This document shows, one piece after another, positions 37,321 through 49,300 of a DNA stretch of 64,000 bases; the stretch's first letter is position 1, and each line of letters starts with the position of its first letter. The stretch spans positions 23,131,001 to 23,195,000 of the forward strand of contig OY987265.1 of assembly GCA_963920665.1 (NCBI GenBank), read 5' to 3'. Below the pieces are notes generated by a model. It was not told the origin of the DNA and did no database searches. It was given only the letters and a program-made list of their open reading frames with translations. This DNA is from Straminergon stramineum. Its lineage: Eukaryota > Streptophyta > Bryopsida > Hypnales > Calliergonaceae. Both the position numbers and the translations under genes were made by a program.

Positions 37321-38205
37321 GGTAACAAGCTAGTGAGTTGTTTTATTGCCTCAGGTTGTGATGACGGGACCTTCAGGATTGGGGATTTGAGAAACCTAAA
37401 GGTACTCTTTTTTGTTTTACAAGATCATACGATCTTCAGTTACCATTCATGACTTCGTTCCTAGAAATGTGTTGAGAAGTGATGGATTCCTCTAATTCTA
37501 TTGGGCATACTAAATCTCTCAATTACAGGAGGATACATTTGTGGCTCATTTCAAGTACCACACGCTTCCCATAACATCTATTGAGTGGAGCCCTCACTAA
37601 TCGTCCACATTTGTTACCTCGGTTGATCACCACTTGACGTATACTTCTAAACCAGCTCTTAGAACTTGGTGTTTCTGGAGTTTTGTTATTAATATTCTCT
37701 GTAATTCTTTGAATTTACTCCATTAATGACTTACTTATGACTTATGTGGTTATGACTTCAGAATATGGGACTTTGCATCAGAAAGAGATCCCGAAGAAGA
37801 GGCTCAATATCAAGCCCAATTGAAACAAAAACAAGCAGAGGTTCCTAAAGATTTACCTCCTGAGCTGCTTTTTTTGTCCATCAGGTCAGCAAGGATTTTT
37901 TTTCGAGTTTAGCTCTAAACCCTAAACCCATCTAGGAACAGAGGTGATGATTCAATGTAAATTTCAGAATTTTGGTTTCTTTCTCCCTTCGATGCAAAGT
38001 GATACTCAGAAATCTTTTTCCATTTTTCACACTCACTACTTCTTTTGACTTGGACATCTATTTGTTAATTTAAATCCTGTGTGCTTCTCAAGAAGTGGAA
38101 GGTACTATTGAAGCCTAATTTTTTTTTGGATTGTTTATTACAGGGTCAGAAGGGTCTGAAGGAGTGTCATTGGCATCCTCAAATACAAAGGGGCTACACG
38201 GTCTT
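37321..38205 (+). pseudogene. GRWD1/Rrb1-like WD40 ribosome-assembly gene, captured fragment
   Basis: Four exon pieces lie in order with GT-AG introns: about 37321-37401 (ASGCDDGTFRIGDLRNLK), 37529-37638 (EDTFVAHFKYHTLPITSIEW), 37762-37884 (IWDFASERDPEEEAQYQAQL) and 38144 to about 38200 (GQKGLKECHWHPQI). Together they match the C-terminal WD40 repeats of glutamate-rich WD repeat protein 1, a nuclear chaperone for ribosomal protein L3. Damage is clear: a TAA at 37598-37600, an extra T in the T run near 37875 that shifts the frame, and WD changed to GD in the first piece. Retained introns show that it was copied from genomic DNA. The 5' two thirds of the gene are absent, and similarity is lost after about 38200. 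Confidence 0.78.
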
Positions 38206-38928
38206 TTGTGCACCTTCCGTGTTACATTCGAGGATGACAAGGCAAGGCATAGCTTGACATCTCAAATATTCGTTTTAGGGTTTTAGAGGATTGCTTGGAT
38301 TACATGATCAATTTGACCTAATGATAGAGCTCTTGTCAGCTTATTTGGAAACAATCTGATTTTTATTTTTAGTAAATTGAATTGTCGGTTTTGGTTCTTA
38401 ATTTTAAAGTGTTGGTATTTACTCAATGCAGCTGATTATTGAAAGAAGGTCAAGGGATTTTAGGTGCATAAATTTTATGGCAACAACAATGACCACGTGG
38501 ATTATTTTATTGGTTTTGCAACAAGAAGCAAAAGTGCTGAATTTTGTAAATATAATTTGGAATATATTAATTTGGGATAGCAATTTTGATATTGAATGAT
38601 CGTTGGAGCTTGAAAATTCACTGCACATTCAAAGTTGAAGCCGGTCAGGAGGATGGCATACCTAAATTGAAGGTGAATATTTGGAAGAAGAAAACGGTGA
38701 TGCTAAAGATGAGGCTAATGGTTAGTTTTGGCTTATTTTTGAAATTTCTAAAGCTATTCAGATCTTTTCGTGTTCGGAGTACTTTGTGTTTGGAGTACTT
38801 GTATTCAACATTGAGAAAAAAATTCGAAATCTATAGCAAATGTCGAGCTTGAAGCTGAGTTCTTTTCATGTTGCGAGATGACCTATAAACAACCATGTTG
38901 ATAAGCACCTTAAATAAAGCATAGACTT
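38206..38928 (+). other. CACTA interior right of the WD40 fragment, origin unknown
   Basis: An 88-codon frame at 38586-38852 (KIHCTFKVEAGQEDGIPK) has no recognised family. It may be another captured exon, but nothing proves it. Confidence 0.3.
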
Positions 38929-39502
38929 TTAACTCCTAGACATCCAAATTCATCTCCACAATTGACTATTTGAAAAAAATCATTATAAAGTGTTGTATGG
39001 AAGCACATTTTGGAAGTAATATACAAATAAAAGTTGTAGATTGAGAATTGTAGATTCCATGTGTATGGTTAGATTCACCAATGCTATCACCAATAAAGTT
39101 TGAAAAAAAAGTTCCAATATTCCTTCTAAAGTTGATTACAAGTAGAATATTATCATTTTTTCAATAAAATTTGTTGGAACGGATTTGAAATGAGGTTCTC
39201 TTCACATAGTCATTTGAAATTTTTGTGTTTTTAAAATCTATGACCTGGTTTTGGCATATATAGTTTTGAACTAGAATCAATGCCATTTTGGCTTGGTCAA
39301 CCACTTGACATACTTGCACATTGATAATTATAAAAAAATATATACTCTAGTAATACCAAATTCAACCCTTAGATAGGACAACAACTTGATAAAGTATCTT
39401 CACAAATTAAAATAACTTGCATTCAAGCACATAGGAAGATGAAACTTTATTTCAATTTGTTCATGGTCCAAAAAAATGGATGTCGGAGCACTTATGGGTT
39501 AA
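38929..39502 (+). mobile_element. TTAA-ended miniature element, family 1 copy C (574 bp)
   Basis: It begins TTAACTCCTAGACATCC and ends GCACTTATGGGTTAA. It is collinear with copy A (for example AAAATCATTATAAAGTG, CATACTTGCACAT and GATAAAGTATCTTCACA). It is nested in the CACTA element, so it inserted there or was carried in. Confidence 0.78.
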
Positions 39503-39509
39503 CAAACAA

Positions 39510-42110
39510 ACAACTTTTAGAATTAATATTTTAGTAAATATGTGTTATTACTTCTTAAGTGACACTTTTGGAACCTCTCATTCTGTCAACATCTTTGCAA
39601 TTTATTCACTTAGTATCAGAATATCATTTAGATATGGAATCTTTGTGCTATCTTAGTCCATTTTGTATTTGAGTTACATAATTTGTGTAGTGTATGGTGA
39701 GATTTCAACCTTAAACTGGATTGCCTTCACTAGAATTTTATAGTTCACTACAAATGAAACCATCCTTGGTGAAGCCCTTTCATCGTAGGTGGCAATTCAT
39801 ACTATTCTTGTTATGATCATTACAAATCAATGTCATTTTTAGGCTTTAGGTCACTTCTTCTATGCAACTTTTTGTATGTTATGTGTCTTTCTTTAATGTG
39901 GACTCATATTGTTACTTTTTTGTTTCTTGCAAAATGATTTGGAGAGAGAAAAGTTTTTAAGTAGTGATGCATTGTATAGCTATCGTGTGCTCTTGTTGCA
40001 ACGTTACAAGACATATGTGTTATGTCTGTGAAGACTGACCTACTACATTAGTGGGTGGAGTTGTACCCAAACTAGCCCAGGATGCTCATGCCTAGGCTAT
40101 TGACAAGGTATGAGAAATCAAATTCTAATAGTTCATCAATTTTATGATGCTTCATTTATATAGTTTATCTAAGCACTTATGATGATAACTCATTTCAAGA
40201 GATACGATAGTCATGATACTTTTGCCTTCAAAGTATGTTCACTTCACCTTATAGTGATAGTATTATTCTTATCAATTTCGAATGATCTAGAAGATGGTAG
40301 GTTGTTGCTGAAGCTCTTGGAAACACTAGTATATGACAAAGAGACCTTTCTACTGTGGCCATTACCATTGGTCTAGGGTTAAACACGTGTCTACAAGGTT
40401 GTTTCGCTATCCCTAGGCGATTGAGATTTTTCATGCTTCAATTTTAATCTCACTTTGTTGGACTAGCCTCTTTTATAAACATAGGGAAGAAGGTGATTTC
40501 GCATTTTTATGGAAATTGAATTTTTTGGTGGAACTTTGTCAAGAGAGGGCTAAAACTCTTCTAAGTTTTGACATAAAATCTTGTGCTAAAAGGTAAGATG
40601 CCCTTTCAATAGTTGGAGGATTTGTTTAACTTACTTGGTAGCCTTGGTTAGAAGTTAATTGTCTTTTGGATGAAGTCCACGTATGATCTTATTCGGAACA
40701 CTAGTGTAGAGCATGGCAAAGAGTTCAAGTTTACTTTACTTTCTCTTCAACTAGGATCTATGGTTTTGAACTAAGGTAGTAGGCTCATAAAATGCTCATC
40801 TAAGGGCTAGTTTGTCTTTTTCATGTATTTCCTTTCAAAGGATTATTTTTAGCTTCTTTTTTAGAAAAAGGGAAGTAGATGTAAAATGTAACACAAGTGG
40901 TTTCATATTTTTTTGAAGCATTACTAAATTAGTTAGGAATTTCAAACAAATTGTGTCATAGGTCCCTATTTATGATCCAAGGTCTTCCATAAATTGTTCA
41001 CTTCAAGTTGTAAAGAGAAATGGGAAAAGCAAGGACAATGATTGACTCTTGCAAAAAATTATCCTTTTTTTCTCAATCCATTCAAATGAATATAGGGATT
41101 GACTTAAGAACCATCTCATGTCCATTTTAGAGATAAAGTAGGGGCAATTCTAAATGCCTGAGCATAGTTCAAGCCTCCTACCTTAAATGCAATATAAAAT
41201 TGCAAATTCAGGAGTTTGGTGCCATGATCTTTGTCCCCTCTTTATCAATTATGTGTATGTGTATGATCTATTTGGGGCTTTTGTATTTGTTTTCTTACAT
41301 GTATTGCTATGATATTTCTTATATGAGTTATATATTTCATTGCAAATTTTTTATTCTTGTGCTCACATGTCTTGACAATGTAGTGCTTCTTAAATTGCTC
41401 TTGAAATGCATTTCTTCTCCAAGTTTTACTAAAAAAACCTAAGGATTGTATGGTTGAAAGTTGAAACTAACAAGAAATGATAAAGATATTAAGAGACGTC
41501 ATTACAATGTGGGAAATATTACGAATGGTGAAGAATCCCAATTAACATCTTGACACGTATGTTAGAGATGACCAATACTTCAACTTCTAGATAAAAAATT
41601 CCACCTTGCTCCAAAAGATATAGACATTAAGCTTTCATTCTAAATAGTCTAAAGATAGTCTCCATTTTTGCATCTATATAGTTAATTTTAATATTTTAGA
41701 GATAGACTATTGATAATAAAAATAATCTTTATAGTCATTCCAAATTTCTTCAATATATGATTTTGAAGAAGATTCTTTAGGGCCCACACGTCTTGTTTAT
41801 GTAAAGTAGTCCCTTTGACCCCAATAGCCTATGATGTAGAAATACCACACCTTAAAAGGCTCTATATATTTTCTTTTGCCTTTGATGCGGTGCTTGATTT
41901 ACTTCCCGTCTTTTCCATTTTCACATCTATTTATAATTATAAAAGGAGCTTTTTTATGGCTTTTTTTGATAGCACTATGCTTTTATGATATGATTTTATA
42001 TTCATATTCTTACTGAGCATAAGAGTCAATTTTTTAACCTATACAAATCAACTTTCTTTGTTGAGCGATACTATAGGTATTTTAGTCCCAATACATATAC
42101 CACATGATGT
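39510..42110. other. CACTA interior, no gene recognised
   Basis: Short open frames near 40179-40434 and 41200-41442 show no domains. No transposase was found. Confidence 0.45.
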
Positions 42111-42114
42111 GGCT

Positions 42115-42930
42115 TGTTTTATAACACATGGGCTCTCATATTTAAATTACCTCCAGGTGGATTGTACCACCCTCCCACCCACTAAGGGTGAAGGTTTAAA
42201 TAGCTATATGTCCACCACCTATTTGGTGTAACTACCTCCATTATGGCCATGTCTATGTGCTTTCCCTCCCATTTTCAAATTAGTTAACATATAGTGGCTT
42301 CTCTGCCTCATTTCTTCTCTCTTTCACTGTGACGGTTGAATTTTGGGAGTGTGGTGTTTACTTACTTTCTTGCAAGACTCTTGAACTTTAAGCAATTGCA
42401 CATCAGGGGAATGGCAAAGGTCATTGGGTTTCATGCACTTTGCTTAGGATTTTGGCTTTACCGTGAATACTTACTAATTTGTGATGTATTGTTCTCTGTT
42501 TTGGTTTTATGAATCTGTGACATAGATAGCAATTGGCCATTGCTAAAGACACCTGTTACATCCTTACTAACATAACATTGGATTGTTGTGTGATGGGGAC
42601 GGGTACAGGTGAGGTGTCACCTTCAAGTTCTAAACTCCCATTTTTAGAGTACTTGGAGCAAGTTTTTTCTAGCACTTAGACATCTTGTCAACTTTTTGTG
42701 CTCACTTATATGGATATTTTCATTGGATCACAGTTTGGATTAGAGGCTTAGAAATTATTGTACCTACACCAAAGTATTATATCTTGACACTTTTGGGACT
42801 TGCCTAGGTTTGAGATGTTTTATTCTATTTTTACCAAAGTTATGCTTGGATTCACATCTGGCCACAAAGCTAGGTTTTGGAAAGTTGAAGCCCTATTTTA
42901 GGGATGTTCAATCTTAGTCTCTTCTTTTTT
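42115..42930 (+). repeat. Dispersed repeat R, copy 2
   Basis: Same block order as 36290-37065, including GAATGGCAAAGGTCA, the GACATAGATAGCAATTGGCC block and TTTTAGGGATGTTCA. It lies in the same element and the same orientation. Confidence 0.6.
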
Positions 42931-42934
42931 GTTT

Positions 42935-43650
42935 TTGGTTGCCTCTTAGGTTTTGCTTCTTGTTGTTTTTTAGCTCTTGGTTCTTCTTGCTTCCTAGTTT
43001 TTACTTTGTGTGTCTTATTAGTTCTTGATTCTTGGTTGTAGTTTCTTCTTGTTATTTCTTAATTCTTGCTTCCTTGTTCAAGCTTTTTTTGCTTCTTAGT
43101 TCTTGAATCTTGCTTATAGTTTCTTCTTGTTACATCATAATTTTTGCTTCTTAGTTCCTACTTTTTTTGCTTTTTAGTTTTTGCTTCTTGCTTTTAGTTT
43201 CTTTTTGTTACATCATAATTTTGCTTCTTAGTTCTTGATTCTTGCTTATAGTTTCTTTTTGTTACATCTTAATTTTTTCTTCCTAGTTCTTCTCTCTTGT
43301 TGCTTCTTAGTCTTGCTTTTAATTTCTTCTTGATGCATTTTAACTTGTGTTTTTTGTTTCTTTTTAATTCTTGTTTTTTCTTATTATATATTGCATTTTC
43401 AATTGTGTTTTTTGTTGCTTCTTGTTGCATCTTAGTTCTTTCTTATTCTTCTCTTTTCTTGTTATTTATTGCATCTTAAATTATATTTCTTGTTATTTCT
43501 TGTTATTTCTTGTTGTATCTTAGTTCTTATATCTTCTTGTTATTTGTTGCATTTTATTGTATCTTAAGTTGTGTCTCTTGTTTTGTTTTGTTGCATCCTA
43601 ATTCTTACTTCTTCTTGCTTATTATTACCTCTTAATACTTGCCACCTTCT
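42935..43650. repeat. T-rich degenerate minisatellite (CTTCTTGTTGCATCTTAGTT)
   Basis: Variants of TTCTTGTTRCATCTTA and GCTTCTTAGTTCTTG repeat over about 700 bp with irregular spacing. Leucine/phenylalanine-rich frames here are repeat artefacts. Confidence 0.8.
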
Positions 43651-44199
43651 AGTTCTTGTTCCTTTTATTACTATTGTTATTCTTTCTTCTTATTTATTTG
43701 TAATTTTTAGAGATATAGTGGTTATGAATTTTTCTTACTTTAAACTTGTGCTTCATATTTTTTGTTGCCTTAAATCTTTGAAGGTTGAGTTATATTGTTC
43801 ATTGACTAAAAATTAATCTTTTTCATTGTATATGTATGCACTTAAAGCTGGAATGAAGTTATCGGAGGCTACTTACAACACTAAAGAGACAACTTCTTCA
43901 CATATTTGTTAAGAATATAGGTCTTAGAATGTGTAGAAATATACATTTATAGAGTGTTATTGTAATATGTTCTGTGTTAGTGACTAATAAATGTCATTGA
44001 AAATAATCACATTTTTCTTGTATTTTCTTCATTCAATATAACTATCTCTTATACATCTCAAAAATCATATGTACTCAGTTTTTATTGGATGGAGTCATTT
44101 ACTCAACTGCTGAACTATGTTGATGCATGATTGCAATGCCTCAAGTCAATTTAGAATGTATAGAATGTAATTGTAATTTAAGACAAAAGCTATTATAAA

Positions 44200-45045
44200 C
44201 CTCAAGTCACCCCAATTACAAATATTACTTCCTGGAGTCATATTTTATAATATATCTTAGCCAAAATATGACTTGTTGTAGTTATATAATGCTCACAATC
44301 ATGTCAATAATGTAACTATATTTTTAAAATTATGACTATATTCAATTATAAAATTACAAGTAATACTCCATGTGAACTACTATATGAGCTAAAATATAAT
44401 TCATGAAGGTCATATTTCACATCAAGAAAAAATTATGACTTTCTAGAGTCATTTTTACATCAACATGTAGAGCATATGACTTCTAAGAGTCATTTTTCAT
44501 ATCAACCAAAAATATGACTCATGAAAGGTATATTCTACATTAACAAAAATATGACCCACTAGAGTCATTTTTACATCAATATGTAGAGAATATGACTCAT
44601 GAGAGTTATTTTTCACATCAACCAAAAATATGACTCATAGAAGTCATATTCCATGTTTGCCAAAAATATGACTATATAGAGTAATATGTCACATAAATCA
44701 AAATATGACTTGACGTAGTCATATTCCATGTTTGCCAAAAATATGACTACATGGAGTCATATGCCATGTAGACTTTTTTTTTTCTTTTGCTCGGGTAGTT
44801 TAAGGAAAAGTCAAGACTCTAAGGAAAAGTCAAGACTCTAAGGATAGTCAACATATACACCACATAGGCAATATACAACAAAGTATACCCCCAATACAAA
44901 TGATTGCAAATATGACTCATGAAAAATTTGACTAGTCGGTAATGACTAGACCTAATTATATCGCCCGTCATCTACAATGTTTTCTACCTCAGTCATATTT
45001 TGAGATTTTACGACTCATTACAATCATTTTCTACAATCATAAAAC
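44200..45045. repeat. Right subterminal motif array of the CACTA element
   Basis: Degenerate units of about 60-65 bp are built on CCAAAAATATGACT, then AGTCATATT. Neighbouring motifs are often paired head to head, for example near 44634-44770. Confidence 0.8.
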
Positions 45046-45066
45046 ACCCGTTCTGTTGTAGTGAGC

Positions 45067-46350
45067 CTTGCTTCTTTTTCATTGTTGAATTGTTTTTGTG
45101 TTTTTCAAGCTTTTTTGTGTCTTTGTTGTTGATTTCAAAAGACGTGGGGGTCCCTTTGAGTATTGCCATCTTCATTTTGTGTGTTTGAGTGGTTTAAGTC
45201 CCTCAAAATTGTTGTTTTCCTAAATTATTTTATTGTGTATCTTGTCTACTAACCAATTCTAATCGAGCTTTTATTGGAGAGAGATTTCACAACTTCATTG
45301 TTGCAAATCTCCTCTTAAATCCTAGACATGGATATTTATTGTCCATTGTGAGTTATCAAGTCATTTGGGAGGTGATGTTTGTTGCAATCCTCCAAACTCC
45401 CACAATTTGTCATTGACTAAGTGTTTGTTATTTGTTCTAATTGGCAACTTTAACTTCCAACTAACCCTTCACGTTTTGTCTTGAAAAAGTGATGCTAAAC
45501 CACTATATGGCAAAGCTATCGCTTCTAGACACTTTCCAAAGCTTATGTTATTTTCCTTATTTTTAAAATTTTGGGGCTAACATCCCGAACGGTAAAGCTT
45601 CACTCCTAATGCTAAGTTTTTCCGTGTTTGTTTTGTCAAAGGGTCCCCAATAGAAGACCCAAGTATTTGGGATTTCAGAGCCAAAAATTGGCAAGAAAAA
45701 ACCAAGGTTTTTGTGAGTAAAAAAAAGACCCCAAAAATTGTTTAAACTAGCCTAACATTTAAATACCCCAGCTAGTCCATCTCCCATCCCCTAGCCTCCA
45801 TCTAGTCGGCAAGCAGGTAGGAGCTAGCAAGGCAAGCCGATAAGGGTAGGCGGTAGGTGTTTGGTTGCAAAGGCATGTCTCGTAGCTTGATTGACTCTAG
45901 TGACCAAAAACTCACATACTATCATTTGAAAGAAAACATAAATTGGAAGGATACCCAATTGGGTCCCAAATTTGATTTTTAAATCAAAAGTTTGGTTTCT
46001 CTAAACTTGAATTTTTTCACTAAGATTTAAACATTGGAAGGTTGAGAGTTTAGGAAATACCTTTGTTTGTCCTAAAAATTACAATAGAAGCCCAGATTTG
46101 AGTAGAATGAAGCTTGTTGTTTGAAAATTCAACATATAGTAGTTTAGCATATTGAGAGGTGTTCCAAATATTACAAAAATTTGAATTACAGTGAAGTAAG
46201 CCTATTGCTTGAAAAATTAGCATAGAGTAGTTGGATTGCAGTGGGATTCTCCCTCCAAATGCCAAAGAGGTTTAATTTATGCTAGATAGAGAGGGGGGTA
46301 TAAACACCAACCACTAAAATTTGAACTCTTAAGATTTGGGGAAAGGTCTA
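45067..46350. other. Intergenic DNA between CACTA and the TG...CA element, no gene recognised
   Basis: Only short frames without domains. Confidence 0.45.
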
Positions 46351-46351
46351 G

Positions 46352-49300
46352 TGTCGGAACCCTAAATCCGGCCTTAAGAGTTCTTAGAAAGATTTGATGA
46401 CATAGTGGGTTCATTTAGCTAAAATTTTTGGTTTTTACTATTAGAAATAGAAGAAATAAGAGATAGAACCGGAACTGGATAAACAGGAAACCATAATTGT
46501 ATAATAGGGTTAATGGTCACTTCTAAAATCTGAAACCGGAACTTCAATATCCGGAAACGGAATTGGAGTTAGTCAATCTTTAGATATAGACAGTACACAA
46601 CCAAAATCAGAAATTGGAAGATAAAGGTTGCTCCCAAATGGTATGAGGAGATGTGACGTTCCGGAGGATTTCACGGCAAGTTGACAACAATTAGTTTAAT
46701 GGTCCAGTGTTCAGAAGTGACAAGTCCAATGGTAGGAAACGGGAAATAGAACTTGGATGATAGAATTCTTTGTTGAGGTATTTAAGTTTTTTTCCAGTTT
46801 TTCCTAACAAGTTGTAAGTTTGGAAGTGTTGTGTTAAGTGATTCGTCTTGCTAAGAGTTGCCTTCCGGTTTTTACCATCGTTCTGAGTGAGGTCGTCAAG
46901 CAGTCTAAACTTTGAGAAAGGTAGCAGTTTAGAAGAAGCACCAAGAGTAGGGTAACCATGTCAAGAAGTGAGAAAGAAGAAGAGCTTGTTGTTCCTAGAG
47001 TAGCATTGAAGCACATCAGTTTGGTTATTCCGGAAGATTCAGAAGAGAGGGCAAAGCTATTGGAGGACCTTAGCCAGATGGACTGTACTGGACTAGTAGA
47101 TTGACCCTAGAGCTTCAGAGACGAAGGGATGGTGCGCGAGGTGCTACATCCACCATCAAACGAGTGGAAGAAGACCTTACGGGCGCTTCTAAACAAGCGG
47201 ACAACAACAATTTGGAGGGAGGTGTACGGGCTTCCTAAGAATGGAGAAGGGTTAGCTTCCCAGGTGGACAAGTTCACCATGGGTAAATTTCTCAACGTTC
47301 TTTATGCTAAGGATGGTTACACGGTGAGTGAGTGTAAGGACGCAAGAGAGAGGAGAGTACTCGAGTTCCTAGTTCCTATCTTCAATTCGGATAGAGGAAC
47401 CAGGATGACGATCACTTTAGCAAATACCATTTTTGGTGCTTTGTCAAGAGACTGGAAGGTAGACTAGGGATTAGTGCTAAAGGATCACATAGCAAAGTTG
47501 TGTAAGGCAGTGGGCAAAACTAAGCCTTACGGTCTCTCTCCTTTGCTTTTCTACTTGTACCATGCCGATGAGTGCCTAGGAACTCTTGAGAGGTTAGAAT
47601 ATAAGGTTTAGGAGGTAAAACTCACTCACGGAATGAGGTCAGATTCAGAGTGTGAGTAGGAGAAGAGTGTGAGGAAAAGTGTGCCTTCCGGATCTACAGT
47701 AAAGAAAGAACCGGAAGATAAAGGGAAAGGAAAAATCCAAACAGAAAGGGTAGAGGAGCAAGACCCAATTTGGAAAAATGATCCTCTAGGAGAGATCATT
47801 CGTAATTTCATACAAATCAGGGAGGGACATAAGTTCGAGAGTAGTACCTTGAAAGAGGTTCGTGAATTGTTGGGGAATGTACCTATAACTAAGTGTATAG
47901 AAGAAGTCCGGAATTTGATCCGGGATGTGGAGAAGAATGCTGGTAATGAGAGGATTCAGGAATTAATGGACAAACTGTTAGACCTCAAGAAGAAGTTGAG
48001 AGGAGAGCAAGAAGAGAGAGAGAGAGGAAGTTCTCACTCTGGGTCCAAGAGACCCTTGACTAGATCAGGGAATTCATCACCCTTTCAGCAGAGGTCTTGA
48101 ATAAAGCCAAACTCTTTGATGAGAGAGTGTTGGAGAGTGATGTCAAATCGGGAAGCAAGGTAATTAGCGTCTTAGTTACCTTCAATGAGGGCATGGAGGA
48201 CTTGTTGGTGAATATGAGAGAGGTTATGGGGGAAATTGCCAAGCTTCCCTGACCGGAATCAAAACCAGAATCAACAGCCCCTAAGGAGGCCACTCCATCT
48301 AAGCCACTGCGACTAGAAGTGAAGTAGTTGTCTCTTATGACCAGGGAGAGATCCGGGAGGTACTTAGAAGATGTGGTGATCATCACCCCAACCAAGGATA
48401 CTACTACACTAGAGATCAGAATTGGGCGTGCGTCTACACCCGAATCAATAACAAGGGGGAAGGCCAAATCAGCGAAAGCAGACCAAAGAACTCCAACGAG
48501 CAAGGTTTCAGCGGCCTCCCCAACCCCAAGCCAAATGAAGATGAAGACGCTAAGGCTCCAATTCGCAAGGAAGCCAATCCGGTTAGAATCAGAAGACGAA
48601 GAAAGAGACGAAGAGGAGGAATCAGAAGAAGAAGAGGAGGGATCCAGTTCTGGATCTCGAAAAGAGTCCAAACCTTACTTCGACCTGGATCAGGAGCTAG
48701 CCGCTCCAAGGAAGGTAAGAGCCAAATCTAAGGCTAAGTCATCCCAGGCCAAGAAACGTAAGGCAATTTCCGGTTCTACCTAGAAACAACCAACGAAGAG
48801 GAGCTTCCCAACACCGAGTGCGACTCCAGGGAAGCGGCCAAGAAATTAAGTAGGGTTAGGATAAAGTACATAGGCTGCGGTGGCTGAAAACCTAAGTTTT
48901 TGGTGGGAAGCACTTCCCTAGTAGCTTTTAGATGAAAAGGGAATTTTGAACTTTCTAGATCCAGTTTTTCCGGATCTAAGATCCACTTTTTATGAGGAGT
49001 TTTGGACTTGAGTGGAAGTCAATTCAAGGTAGGATAAGGCCAATGACACATGTCATTACCCTGAAGTTAATTTTGATCTCCCTTGGGGTTGTAGATTCCC
49101 TTGGATTGTAAAGTATTTAGGTGTTAGATTTTAGTCAGTTAGTGTGCATTTCCAAACTTTGTCATCCTAGCATTGTGCAATTCAAGTCAGCATTTTTTGA
49201 TTCATGTTTGAGGTGGCGGCATGTACTTTGATAGTTGATTCCATTGATGTATGTTCTGTAGAAATTGCAGGAATAGGTAAGGAGGGAGTGTGCCCGGATA

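Larger units (their letters stand above)
32918..45063. mobile_element. CACTA (En/Spm-type) transposon, 12.1 kb, carrying a captured host gene fragment
   Basis: The left end is CACTACAAGAAAACAGGTGT. The right end is its imperfect inverse, finishing ACACCCGTTCTGTTGTAGTG. The 3-bp target duplication AGC is present on both sides (32915-32917 and 45064-45066), as expected for CACTA elements. Both subterminal regions are dense in the motif AATATGACT or its inverse, like the transposase-binding arrays of En/Spm. No TNP2-type transposase is visible, so the element is probably non-autonomous. It contains a GRWD1-like pseudogene, a TTAA element and two copies of a dispersed repeat. Confidence 0.88.

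Noticed and set aside
43297..43816. Leucine/phenylalanine-rich membrane-like frames
   Set aside because: They are translations of the T-rich CTTCTTGTTGC minisatellite.
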